Shown here: piece by piece, positions 19,915 to 30,780 of the stretch | Numbering within the stretch: position 1 is the stretch's first letter | Layout: every line of letters begins with the position of its first letter | Source of the DNA: Terebella lapidaria | Taxonomy: Eukaryota; Annelida; Polychaeta; Terebellida; Terebellidae | Direction: 5' to 3' | Assembly (NCBI GenBank): GCA_949152475.1 | Contig: OX424564.1 | Location: 25,976,165-26,040,164 of the forward strand | Length of the DNA: 64,000 nucleotides | Program-made: the position numbers and the translations under genes | Notes under the pieces: model-generated | Seen by the model: only the letters and a program-made list of their open reading frames with translations | Told to the model about the DNA's origin: nothing | The model's database searches: none

Positions 19915-20012
19915 GGATAGGGCCCACGGCTGAGGATCTATTGCAGATAGGACCCTCCGGCTTCGCCGTCGGGTTCCTATCTGCAATAGATCCTCAGCCT
20001 GGGGCCCTATCC
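19915..20012. repeat. Long GC-rich hairpin, 47-bp arms, TTCG loop
   Basis: GGATAGGGCCCACGGCTGAG...CCTCCGGC TTCG CCGTCGGG...CTCAGCCTGGGGCCCTATCC. Almost fully paired, with a classical stable tetraloop. The agataggaccctc block recurs at 29144. Confidence 0.9.
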
Positions 20013-20795
20013 TATACATAAAAAGGGCCACACGCACACTCGGGGTGTCAGAAACGGGCGTTAGTTAACAACAGGTGAGGCAAGCCCTGTTCGGTACAGT
20101 TTGGGCGATAATGTGTTTGAAAGACCGCGTAACATCATTTGACATAAAATGCATTTTTCTTACCCATTTTTAGCGGTCGCCTATTACATAAGATATTTGA
20201 GGCAAGTGCCATGACCTTATTTTCGAGTTGAGCAAATTACTAGCACGTGGGTTTAGTAGTTTGGGACGTATATTTCGAAATTAGAACACTTTTCTCACCC
20301 CAAAAGTCCTCCTCCGCAGCGACGCGTCAGTTTCATAGTTCATCCTGGTCTTCCGTCTGGAAAAGTATGGAACAATTTCAAAGTCATAATGCACTTACAG
20401 CACAATCGTAGTGGTGCGATGCTAACGTAAATGGGGTTCCGGGTGTCTCGCAGTGTATGGTCGCTAAATACACGCTTATAATATATCATATTGCTTGCAT
20501 ATGTCATGTGGGCAACTACAAACATGGATATAAAATGTCCGATAATGTAAATCATGAAAATCCGATTATTCAATTAATTCCATTATTCAATCAAAATACA
20601 TTGCATTGAACCAAGTACGTGTCAATAACTTCAGTACCACGTGTCAGAACAACCAACACACATTTTCCAATTTGATATGTACACATGAAACATTGAAGTT
20701 AAGGTCATGGCTCTGAGGTTATTCAATGGACATTAAAACAGTGTGTCGTATTTTCCCACACAGACACGGACATTGCAAAACTAAGCTAGTGAAAA
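20013..20795. other. No gene recognised; 5' flank of the MADS-PHD gene
   Basis: No TATA box or other core promoter motif identified before 20796. Confidence 0.4.
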
Positions 20796-22565
20796 ATGGG
20801 AAAGACAAGACGAACAACGGAATTGCAAACGAAAGGACGGCGACGAGCGGTCACGTTGTATAAGAGGAAACATACTCTTCTTGCCAAGGCAAGAGTGTTA
20901 ATATACATTGGGGCATACAGAGACATACAACCACACGCACAAAGACACGCATACCGCCACTCATGTACACACATATGGTACCATTTCCGAGAAATCTCCA
21001 ACAAAGTTGTCGTGAAATGTGGACAGCTCCTCCCAGAAAGTAATGAGAGCAGTCTTCGTCTTGGACTGTCTCATCTTTTTCCTCAAGTCGTCGACGTCGG
21101 CACCTAACTCATCCAAGTGTTGCAGTATGGTATTCGTCTCGCTCTGAATGTGTGCTTTCGTTTGGGTTTGAATATTTCGATCTGACTGGAGTATTGGAAT
21201 TTTAACGACATGAAGTCTGACTGATTTAGGGATTAAAATGTTATTGGAGATAGCGTCAATAACCGATTTAACTATGTCATTGGAAGTTAATGAGATCTGC
21301 ATTAAGGGTAATATCATCGACGGAAACATGAAGTTTGGCTAGGAAAGGGTCAGCAAGGTAATTGGTGGTTGTTAGGTGTGAGCACCACGCAGAAATCTCC
21401 TGCGAGAAACCAGTAGCTGACGGAAACATGTCATAGGATGAGGAGTTAGGCGCTGGCGGGGTGACAGACCACTTCGTCTTCATCTGGAGAAAAATAGTTG
21501 TGCTTGAAACACATGTAGATACCAAGATCCTAAACATTTTAATTGCATTATTTCACAGGAACTCATGAAAATTACACATGTACCAACCCAAAAAACAATA
21601 TATAAATATACATATTTTTTTTCTACAGGGAAAGTAATATAATGTCTTCTTTGTTCATAAAGTATGAGAATAGATGCGAAAACAATCAGAATTTCGGTCA
21701 AAGTGTACTTTCAAAATGTTTATTTTAACTATTGTGCAATATTGTAATTATTGCTTGTTTGAAAGTGCGTGTGTTAACTCAGGCATACGAGCTACACATG
21801 ACAACCAACTCCAAGGTACGTGTGTGGGTCGAGACAGACGAAGGAAGGACATATTCATATTCCAGCCCCAACTGCCCTTCACCAACACCAACGACGGTAC
21901 AACCTCCTTCAACACCAACACCTACACCACCACAGCCGGCAACAACACCACCACAGCCATCACAGTCACCTCCACCACAGCCACAGCCACCATTCACAAC
22001 AGCATCGCCCAAAACTATCTGTGCTTCTTCGTCAGCCCCCAAATGCGGTACCACTGAGTGTGCCAGTCAAACTGATCCACCAACCGACAACAAGGCAGAG
22101 GTACAGATGGACCATTTATGTAATAGATAACCGCATCTGTTTGTTCTGCAGAGTTCCGACCAAATAAAAGTATTACCTTAGTATAATAAAGGTTCATCAT
22201 ATCATTCATTGCAAGGATACATCTGAAGATCACTGCAAACTGTGCGGAATATTGTCTGGAACAGAGGAAGAAGCTGGAATGGGACCATGGCTCGGCTGTG
22301 CCGAAAAAGATTGCAGCTATTGGTGCCATGCTAAATGTACGGGCATTGTGGCCAGCAAGCGCACTCTGTCTCGTTCAAGCCTGAAATTTTATTGCCCCAA
22401 ACATAGGTATTACAAGACCAGTTTTGGTGTTTATCGCAGCATGTATGTTTTGGTATACCTTACCTTCACTGTCATTAACATTTGGTCACATCTTAACAAA
22501 GGTTTTGTCACACTGTTTGCAGGAGCAATTGCAATGACAAACGGTTGACATTGACACATAATTAG
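20796..22565 (+). CDS. Predicted MADS-box + PHD-like finger protein (4 exons)
   Basis: Four exons join in frame to 214 residues: 20796-20888, 21783-22100, 22216-22406, 22523-22565. Exon 1 starts in good context (aaaATGG) and ends KRKHTLLAK; exon 2 resumes AYELHMTTNSKVRVWVETDE. Together they match the SRF-type MADS box (family pattern RR..T..KRK.....KAYEL....), residues 1-62. Intron 1 uses a GC donor (AAG/GCAAGA) with a ctcag acceptor; the other donors are GT. A proline/threonine-rich linker follows (about 62-105). A PHD-like zinc finger follows with C144, C147, C165, C170, H175, C178, C197, H200 (GCAEKDCSYWCHAKC, then FYCPKH), so its last ligand is His and not Cys. The expected role is a sequence-specific DNA-binding factor with a chromatin- or protein-binding finger in the nucleus. 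I know no such fusion. The last two junctions are less certain than the first; without the last splice, exon 3 reads on to a stop at 22548. Confidence 0.65.
20961..21537 (-). CDS. Antisense ORF pair in intron 1 of the MADS-PHD gene
   Basis: Two overlapping minus-strand frames, 21537-21277 (86 codons) and 21329-20961 (122 codons), look like one coding region with a frame change near 21290. A possible acceptor (tttttctccag) precedes MKTKWSVTPPAPNSSSYDMF at 21483. The second half contains a likely coiled coil (ETNTILQHLDELGADVDDLR). No family recognised. It may be an unknown gene's last exons or a decayed transposon ORF, and its position inside an intron of an opposite-strand gene is worth noting. 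Confidence 0.35.
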
Positions 22566-22831
22566 TTTTGGATAAAATTACTAGTAAGGCGTCACTAGCA
22601 CTGTAAAGAACACGGCACTAGATAAATTCTGCACTTTTCTATACACCTTAATCGATAAGCATTATCATTATTCCACATGTTGAGGCATACTTTGAGCTAA
22701 AACCACATGGTTAGAAATTAATAGTGTAAGCAGTCGGTGCAACACGTCAATCCACAAAATAAAAACAAAACACATTGCTTTCATAATCAACTTGTGATGT
22801 ACAACACACAGGTGTTATGATGTGCAGTACA

Positions 22832-25045
22832 TCATATAGAAACCTTTTGAAGGTTGTCCACATTTCGACAGACGAATTTCCAGTTTTCTTCACTCGGGAC
22901 TCCCACTGGCAGCAATCGCTTCAGCCACCTATTCCTAAGCTCCAGACGAAAGTCCCCTGCCTTGGCATTACAGTGGTCCCCACCCTCAGCAAAACCTTAA
23001 TTTTTTTCCATCATTGTGCGGACTTCGGGAGGTGCAGAAAGCCTAATCATACTATCCCTAAGGAAAATCTCCACATAATTGGGCATATTCATTATAGAAA
23101 ACAGAGGGCATAGCACTGATTTGCCGATGGCAATGATTTGGGCATTGTTGTTCCTGACCCCGGCCTTGAACAAAAAGAAGGCCCACACATATTTGAAGAC
23201 ATATTCAAACATAAAGCTATAGTTTGGATTCTGGACCCTCTCAAGCCAAACCAGCAAACCAGCATGGGAGGGTTCAACACCTCTGGCCTGAGCATCATGT
23301 GCATAAGGTGCAATCAAACACTGAGCACTACCATGGAACAAAATCGTCAGGATGTCTTCACTCTTATGGAGGTCTTTGGCGGCTTGGCAGTAAGCTTGAG
23401 CTTTGGGAGTTCTGAAACCTAAAAGACGTGCTAATGGGGAAATAAATGTGTGCCAACCTAATTTGAATAATGCCTTAGCGAAATTAATTTGGAAATGACC
23501 TAAACCTGGAACAAGGATGATGGATTTATGTTTCAGATGATAAGATGGATTCGTGTTGGGTTGCATTGAATGATGTTGTGTTAAATGATGCTGGAAGTCT
23601 TGGACGCCGCTGGAAACATCTATGTGACAAATGCTGCATTCGAAACAATCGTCTTGCAGTTTGCTGCCAAGAACATATGGTGCCCCATCACAGCCCAGAA
23701 TGGTACATGACCGACTTCCTCCAGAAAGCGTGGCTGTGGTAAGTTCATTAAGCACTGTATTAACCCGGTCAAAACTGTTGGGGTTGACCATGATGGGTTC
23801 ACCCATCATGATCTTGCAGGGTAGGTCGGGAACATGATTTTCAATGGTGTATGAATTGGTGTTGCTGATGCTTGTGGTGCATGTTTCAGATTTCTGTGAA
23901 ATGGCTGTTGCTCTATTGTTTTCATAAATGAAAGTGACTTCGGTATGTTGAGATAAATGAAGTGGTTGGCGGATGACGATCCCTCGTGAGATGAGTTGTG
24001 GAATATATGGTGTCAAGAATTGAGAATGTGAAGATGAGAATGCAAGTTGGCTGTCTTCAATGGAAGTCTGGAACGCTAACGTTGGAAATGGCTTTTGGGA
24101 GCAGGAAAATGGAAACCACGAAACTGGATTAAACTGTTCATCACTTTGTATGTTACTGTTACCATTACATGCATTGTGAATGACGCTGGTAATGATGCTG
24201 CTTGGCACTATTCCACCAACAAGAACACCTCAATTGCGCGCAATCACTTGGCTATTGTCGAAGTAAGATATGCTATCTCCCTGGAGGACACACTGCAAAG
24301 GCTGGGAAGAGCGTTCTGTCAACCACAGTCGTGTGGTGTCATAGCTCTCTGAAGGACCAAAATAAGACAGCAGATTCAAGACTGTTTTGCTACCTGTCAG
24401 CAAATAAATGAGTACACTCATTCCAAATGATAAAGGACATATGATCCGGTTGCTACTGGCATGCAGCAACGATTCTAGTATGCGGCAAATAGATATATCA
24501 GATGGTTGGACATCATCAGCCTTGGTACACATGTGTTGAAGGAAAAAAAGTAGGAGCGGGTGAAAGTGTTTCATCCATAGCTGCATGTCAAAATCACTGA
24601 TGGTTGACCATGAATAGTTACTAGATTTCTGGGTGTATGCTGTTTGTGGAGGGATGCGTAAAAAATGTGCAACTGAGACAAGAAGGAGTTTCAGATCAGC
24701 CTCCGACAACGCATTCATCATGAGTGCGTCACATACAGGTTTCACCATGTCTGCCAGGGGTGTTCTGCAATCCGGCATGGGCTCGTCATCAATAGAAGCC
24801 TCAACATTCTCGTCAGAGACCTCTTGCATTTGTTGTTTGCTTGGCCGAACAGTTGCGTTTTGCAAACATCTTGCACATAAATAAGTTGCCCCCTTCTTTA
24901 GGATTCCCTCCCTCCTTAGCATCTGCAGTACTCCCTTACTAATCCTTTTGTTATTGTTAATTCGGTAACAATCTCCCTCATTTCTTTCATTTATCTGTTC
25001 ATGAGTTTGAGATGAACATTTACTGGCCATAGTTCTTGCTGTCAT
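22832..25045 (-). pseudogene. Multicopy-type uncharacterised protein gene with two in-frame stops
   Basis: A single minus-strand frame of 738 codons from ATG at 25045 to a stop at 22832, interrupted by TGA at 24232-24230 and TAA at 22999-22997. Protein-like sequence continues in the same frame after each stop, so these are point nonsense changes, not the gene's ends. Features: N-terminal Cys pair (YLCARCLQNA), a segment DSISYFDNSQVIARN just before the first stop, a C2H2-like finger (CSICH...HHLTQHH), VPGLGHFQINFAKALFKLGW, LLGFRTPKAQAYC, and near the C-terminus LPVGVPSEENWKFVCRN. This pattern matches, from memory, a large uncharacterised family repeated in cnidarian, lancelet and mollusc genomes (possibly DUF6589-like), probably transposon-linked. 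It converges tail-to-tail with the MADS-PHD gene, about 270 bp away. Function unknown. Confidence 0.6.
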
Positions 25046-25144
25046 GAGTTAAATAAATTGGAATACCAAATTGTTCAAGGGCATGATAGTTGTCCATGAA
25101 GGCAGGGTAGAAAAGGGAGGAAGAAGAAATGAATATAAAAAGTA

Positions 25145-25790
25145 AATATTGCGATTTTGCTCAAATATTTCAATAGGAGTTTCGGCCGCTATCCTACTCC
25201 ATACCTACCTGTTTTGACTCCTGCAGAACTCGTGCATTCCCTTAGTGACGCATTGTGTTTTATCTATACACCATACTGTAAAAATGGTTTCATGTCACAC
25301 ACTCGCTCTTGTGTACTTTTGTGTTTTTTTGTCTGAGTAGAGGGTCCGTGAGGACCCCGGAGTCAATGGTTTAAGGTGCGGTAAGAGCACAGTAGTGAGC
25401 TATGGTTTATTTGAGTTGGTGCTAGGGGCCTATTCAGTCAATGAGGGGGGTTAGATCACCATGGTGAAAGTCGAATACCGCACCTTGGTAAGTCAATCCC
25501 AAACAGGAGCCCAGGAGGGAGGCTGCTTTGATCCTGGGGCTGATGTCCCCATGCAGTGGTAGTCTCTCACCCTGGTATGGTGCGTACAGGCTCTGAGGGA
25601 TCGTCAGGCTATCCGGGGTTCTATCCCCGTGGTAGACCGTCGGCTAGGCTAGCCAGCAACATGCCCACCTGACTATTACCTGGACTATTACCTGGTCGCA
25701 GTTTAGTAATAACGACGCCTGCGTGACTGTGCACTCATGAGGGGCACTAGCACCCTAGGTAGCGGGCATCAAACGTTACATAAATAAGCA
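25145..25790. repeat. Dispersed repeat, copy 1, with Pol III B-box-like motif
   Basis: Matches 27780-28405 in order: gcgattttgctcaaa, actgtaa.aatggt, caggctctg, ctatccggggttctatcccc. GGTTCTATCCC at 25617-25627 fits the B box pattern GGTTCNANNCC and sits in a gggg...cccc stem like a T arm, but no A box was found at the proper distance. It may be a SINE-related or an old transposon copy. Confidence 0.5.
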
Positions 25791-27779
25791 TTACTTAAGG
25801 TAGTAATGTTCCAGAAGGCCACTGCAACACTGATACAGGATTTTATTCTTAACAAGCACATTTTATTTAATTTCAAACTGCATTTGTGATCCTCCAGCCT
25901 GTTTAATAAATTCAGAGTTCATGTGTATATCAATGACTACTGTATTAATAATAAATATCGATTGTTACAACATGTAATGCCATTATTAATCTGCTGCTAC
26001 ATACCTTTTTGGCGTAAAATAGAGTAGTAACTGAGGACTTGACAGCGTGATCTTCTATGCTGAAATAAAACACAGTATTTGTCCTTACCAGTATCATTTT
26101 GTTCTTCGCAGGTGATGTTCCAACACTTGACAAGTTACCAAGTACCACAAGGAGTGTATTTTTGGTTGTATGAATATACCGATGTAAATGTTGAATAATA
26201 AATGTTATGTGTCCTGAAGTCGCATTTCAAGGTGTTTGTGTAACTAGAGGGCGGTCGGGAGAGGCAGTCAGTCTCACGAACGCATAGGTGTCCCCCAGTA
26301 CAATTCAGAATAAATTGCAGCACGTCGTTTTCATGAAAAATATAATGTTTTTCTTCGTGACGGCCATCTTGTATCAATGAAGTGGCGGAAATTCAATAGC
26401 ATCCTGTCGCAGGGCCCGATGTATGTGTACAAAGAAGTTTCGGGAAGTATGTGAAGTTTGTTGGAAAGCATCGAACGTTTGTTGGTAAGTTTCAAACTAA
26501 AGTGCATGGCGTCATTTCTGGATGGCTCATGTCGCAGGGGAAACCGCAAAAAGTAAGATATATTGTCCCCTTTGGGTGAAATAAGTAGGTGTATGAGATG
26601 TAGATTTTTTCGAAATCAAGACGAAACAAATGGAAAGCCGGTGCTACACTGTGGTAATAATTTCACCGAAATCGCATTTATTTAAAGAAATATTCAGTTG
26701 TCAACAACGTGTGGTTGAAGCCTATCAGCCACAGCCAGTGCTATTCCTCCGTGGATAACATTACCTGTGGTGAAGCACCACAGGCTAGCAAAAGTACGTG
26801 CAGCAAGGCCCTCCGATATAACACTACATAATCCTCGGGGTACGCGCCCCACTATGCCCCACCATCTTGTGACCGGACAACAATGGCAGTGTGGTCCTGA
26901 GGGTTATTCGGCTCCGTTATACACGACAAACAGTTTCTCCATCCAGCCTCCGGACGCACCCGGTACACGTGATACCTGAACCAAAATTGCTATTGATAAC
27001 CAGTACACAACAATTCACGATATGTTCATGAACGAATATTTCAGTTCTGCCAGTTACACTTGCCCTTTGATTGTCGATTTGAACGCAATGACACCATGAC
27101 TGTTGGGGTCGACTCCACGAGCCCGAACACAGCGCCTCACTGAGCCAAGCAAACCTCGACGAGATGGCATACTTGAATGCACTGAAACATTTTTTCCGAA
27201 GGAATATGAACGCGTTGGCAATAGAATGTACCACGGAACAAGTCCAGATCTACTGTAGGATGTGAACGCGGTGTTAGTTCATTGGACAAGGTCCGACTCA
27301 TACATGCCATCAGTTAGTACAACATAACAGTTATGTAGCCTGGTGTCATGAGCCCGTGAGCCATGGAGGCGGCTCTCGGTACACAAGCACGTGGCCGTGT
27401 TGCTGGCTGGGCCTGCCGACAGTGCCACAAGCTCATAAAAAACATGTTAGCCTGAAGGGCTGTCAGAGCCTGTATGTAGTACGTCAGGCTTCAACCGATG
27501 CATCACCCTCAGGTTGGATATAATCAAATGCGTTGAAGGATATTGTCACAATTATGAAACATATGACCACCACCGTATTAACGCATGCTTCACATGTGAT
27601 GCTCCAAAAGTGTTTGACACCTGTCCACATCGATAGGCAAACCAAAAATTTAGTCTGGTCATTTAATTTCTGAGTCCGCATGACATTTTGTCCATTTGCT
27701 CAGTTTTGAAAATTTTTGAAGAAACAAATATTTTCGTACCATACACCCTACTGTGTCTTCTGGTGTAAAATCATACCAA
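25791..27779. other. Intergenic, no gene recognised
   Basis: Contains a perfect small hairpin cctgtggtg-aag-caccacagg (26763-26783) and a GC-richer stretch 26780-26960. Open frames here (up to about 105 codons) show no motif. Confidence 0.4.
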
Positions 27780-28405
27780 TGTGTGGCGATTTTGCTCAAA
27801 CATTGCGGCAGGAGATTTGTTATTAACACTATAATTGTTTTGGCCGCTTTGTGTTCAAAGCACGTCAGTTGCAAAACAACGCTCTCTAATCCTCTCGCTC
27901 CACTATACTGTAACAATGGTCTCGTTCTTGGGGTTATAAAAACTGCCAAGCCGCTTTGTGTCTTCGGATTTGTGTCAGAGCTAGCAACGCGAGAGGACGA
28001 CGAGTGAGCTCGGCCATGAGCTCCACGTCTCTTTCGTCCGGTTACAAGTGGGCTGTGAGGCCCCGGGGACGATTTCCAATTGGGCGCCCAGGAAGGGGAC
28101 CATGCTGAACCAGGGCTCGTCCATGTGACCACCAGTCTCTTGCCCTGGGATGGTACGACACAGGCTCTGGAAGACCATCGGGCTGTCCGGGGTTCTATCC
28201 CAGTGGCGGACCGTCGGTGAGCCGGCCACAGCTAACACAACGATGGTGATCTTGTATCTGAGTGGTGTCCTTACGTCCGGGCTTGTTCTGGGGACCGCTA
28301 CGTGGTTAACGTTCTAAGTAAATACTGCGCCCGCGATGATCCCTCGGTGAGTGGACTATCCGCGAGGATCTGGGATAGCGGACGGCGTCAAACTTTACAA
28401 ATGCT
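27780..28405. repeat. Dispersed repeat, copy 2
   Basis: Diverged direct copy of 25145-25790, including gctgtccggggttctatccc and the end block agcgga..gcgtcaaac.ttac. A 157-codon minus-strand frame (27659-28132) overlaps its left part. The corresponding frame in copy 1 is broken, with only short similar pieces (PFLQY, LSKIA), so an ancestral transposon protein is possible but not shown. Confidence 0.5.
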
Positions 28406-29260
28406 TCTAATTCCGATGGATGTAAACAGAACCAAATGTTACAATATGCTCTGTTTTTCGACATCCCTTTCTGGGGGAAAATTCCACATTGGGGGTAGAT
28501 TGCCAACTTCCTCAATTTTTGAGGTAGAAGTGGGAAATATTGGAAAATAAATCAGGTTGACTCAGAGGTGAAGTATGCAAAGTAATAGAAGGATAAACTG
28601 TAGCATTCCAAATATATCATGAGAAACCGGAGTGCACAAGTTGAAAATATCACAGTGCAGGAACGTACCCGCTAAAAAATTACATATCTTGAGGTCAGTA
28701 AATATTATTCGAAGTCATGAACAATTGTAACTTTGATGATTTCCAAAAATTGCCACATGATGCATTTGTTTTCAGGAATTTCATCCCTTTTTCTTGTTGT
28801 AACCACGTGACCAGATGCATACATTTATACGGAAACAATTTATTACAATCGGAAATGCAGGAATAAATTCAAGTGAAAAGTCATAAGGCATTGGTGTACG
28901 TGCATTATGAAGTTGACATTCATGTCTTTGTCCGCATATAACATAACATACATATTAACATACAAGTTTATTCTGCACAAACGTTAACTATTATTGCCCT
29001 GTCGTTTTCGGCTACATTGTTATAAATCTTACGACATGTGAAGTGTTCCATAATTCTGGATTTTTTGGAATGTATCCAAGTCAACCCTACGACATCTAGC
29101 GAATCAAGTCAAACTACACCCAGGACAGACAGGGTTTTATCTTAGATAGGACCCTCTGTGAAACAAAAGAATCATGCTCTGTGGAAGAACAAACAGCACA
29201 AGGTACTTGGACCGTGAATTTTATGATGCATGTAGTGCACTCTACTCTACTAATACGTAT
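28406..29260. other. Intergenic, no gene recognised
   Basis: Nothing beyond the block ttagataggaccctc at 29143 that it shares with the hairpin at 19915. Confidence 0.4.
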
Positions 29261-29374
29261 AGAATAGACGACGAACAGCCGTAGTGTATGACGAACACAC
29301 GAGTCGATACTCGAGCGTTAGCGAGAGGATTAACGAGTGTGAAGTCATACCCTAGGCTGTGAGTTGTCTATTGT
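29261..29374. repeat. Long hairpin, about 42-bp arms
   Basis: agaatagacgacgaacagcc...cacacgagt pairs with acgagtgtgaagtc...gttgtctattgt with scattered mismatches. The loop contains a second small stem, CTCG-agcgttag-CGAG. Same style as the hairpins at 10218 and 19915. Confidence 0.8.
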
Positions 29375-29885
29375 ACTTGTACCATGGGTGTGTCTACATG
29401 AAATAGACAACGGTCTCGCCTATTGTTATAGGTTTCAACCGTGGTACAATATACACCCACTAAATGAATTTAATCCGTCTGTCACAAATTTGTTCTTCAT
29501 CAGAACAATGAGTAACTTGAGATACATGGGTCAATTTAATATAGTGTTATACATGATGAATTGTTCACAGCAACGCGGAGAGTCCCAGTGTGTTTTTTTT
29601 ATAATCATGAGATCAAAGCTCTAATGTATATTCATCCCAGTGTGACGGTCATATAGTGTATACCTTTGTTCATGTTAGCATTATTTACTTCACGGTTTAG
29701 GCTATATAAAGTAGTTCAGTCATTCATGATAAAATATGTACGGTTGCCAATTTCAATTATATCGGTTCATTTGAATAGAATATGATGCATCAGAGGATCA
29801 TATATGCATAGAATGAAGCGGTAGAGTGTAACGTCGCCTCATCTAGTCGATAAATTTCGAACGATCTGTATGTATTCCCTAACTA
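29375..29885. other. No gene; relative of the 18.1-kb module
   Basis: 29455-29530 (cccactaaatgaatttaatccgtctgtcac) resembles 18068-18130. No other feature. Confidence 0.4.
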
Positions 29886-29995
29886 TTTGAATATATAGTG
29901 TATGGGCCGGACACGCCAAATTAAGGTCATTGGTACCACTTGCAAATGCCCACTATATATTTTTGAAAGCTGTCCCTAGATCACATTTCTGCATG
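29886..29995 (+). repeat. Dispersed repeat, copy 1 (inverted copy at 33515)
   Basis: atatagtgtatgggcc...ggtaccacttg...tgcccactata...tccctagatcac matches the complement of 33515-33620. Confidence 0.75.
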
Positions 29996-30780
29996 ATAGC
30001 CCTCTGGTTCAATTAGCTCAAACCAGTAAATAAGTTATAAATAGATAAACGACCATGTAAAAAATATGATAACGACCACGACCTGTACTCATCAGTGAGC
30101 ATGAGGTCCTCCTGGTTTGAAAGAGGCGGGATTCAATGAGAGATCAAAGGTCAAGCAGTAGGAGTAGCAGTCCATTCCGAGACGGGTCAATGAGTCAGAG
30201 ATTGGCAGATTTCAGCTGAGGCCTCAATCTCGTATTTGATTCACATGGATTTGACGGGGTGTATTCAAAACCATTTTTTTTGTTAAACACATCTAATGCA
30301 ATATAACAAAAGGTGTGCTCAATGATTTTGACGATTACAGTTCGTCCGAGTTGTCTTTTAATCCGTTTTAGTGCCCATTTTGTAAATAAACAAACGAAGT
30401 GTATCCATCAAACCCGAAAGTAAACAAATGCTTAAATCGCGCTTAAAAGTCCACATCGAGTACATTTTCCAGTTCGTATGTGCATATAGTGTAGTTGTGA
30501 GGGAATAATCAGTGATAGAACATGAGGTGCGTGGAATTGTCAGTATATCTTGCACTTCTACGCTTTGTTTACATCTGTGTGTGATGGATACAGTTCCTGT
30601 ATTTATGCGAGAACCGCCTGTTCAAATGAGCAAAATTACCCTGAGGACTGGTTATTTTCATGACATTTGATGTGAGTATGTTTCATTCAGTTAGTTTAGC
30701 GTGTTTGGTATGAAATATAGTTCTAAAAAAATATTGACTGGTTTCGAAGGCAGCTGCTTTCAGTATATTTATTCGTGGAA
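29996..30780. other. Intergenic, no gene recognised
   Basis: No repeat or frame that I can support. Confidence 0.4.

Noticed and set aside
18364..20012. Canonical microRNA precursors
   Set aside because: Arms are too perfectly paired or loops and lengths atypical, and no seed or conservation evidence can be seen; left as hairpins of unknown role.
19599..20037. Overlapping 140- and 143-codon ORFs on both strands
   Set aside because: They run through the G-rich tract and the long hairpin, so both strands are open for compositional reasons.
23092..24411. Several ORFs of 60-94 codons on both strands
   Set aside because: Shadows of the long minus-strand pseudogene at 22832-25045.
27659..28132. 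157-codon minus-strand ORF
   Set aside because: Overlaps a dispersed repeat whose other copy does not keep the frame; no domain recognised. Kept only as a remark.
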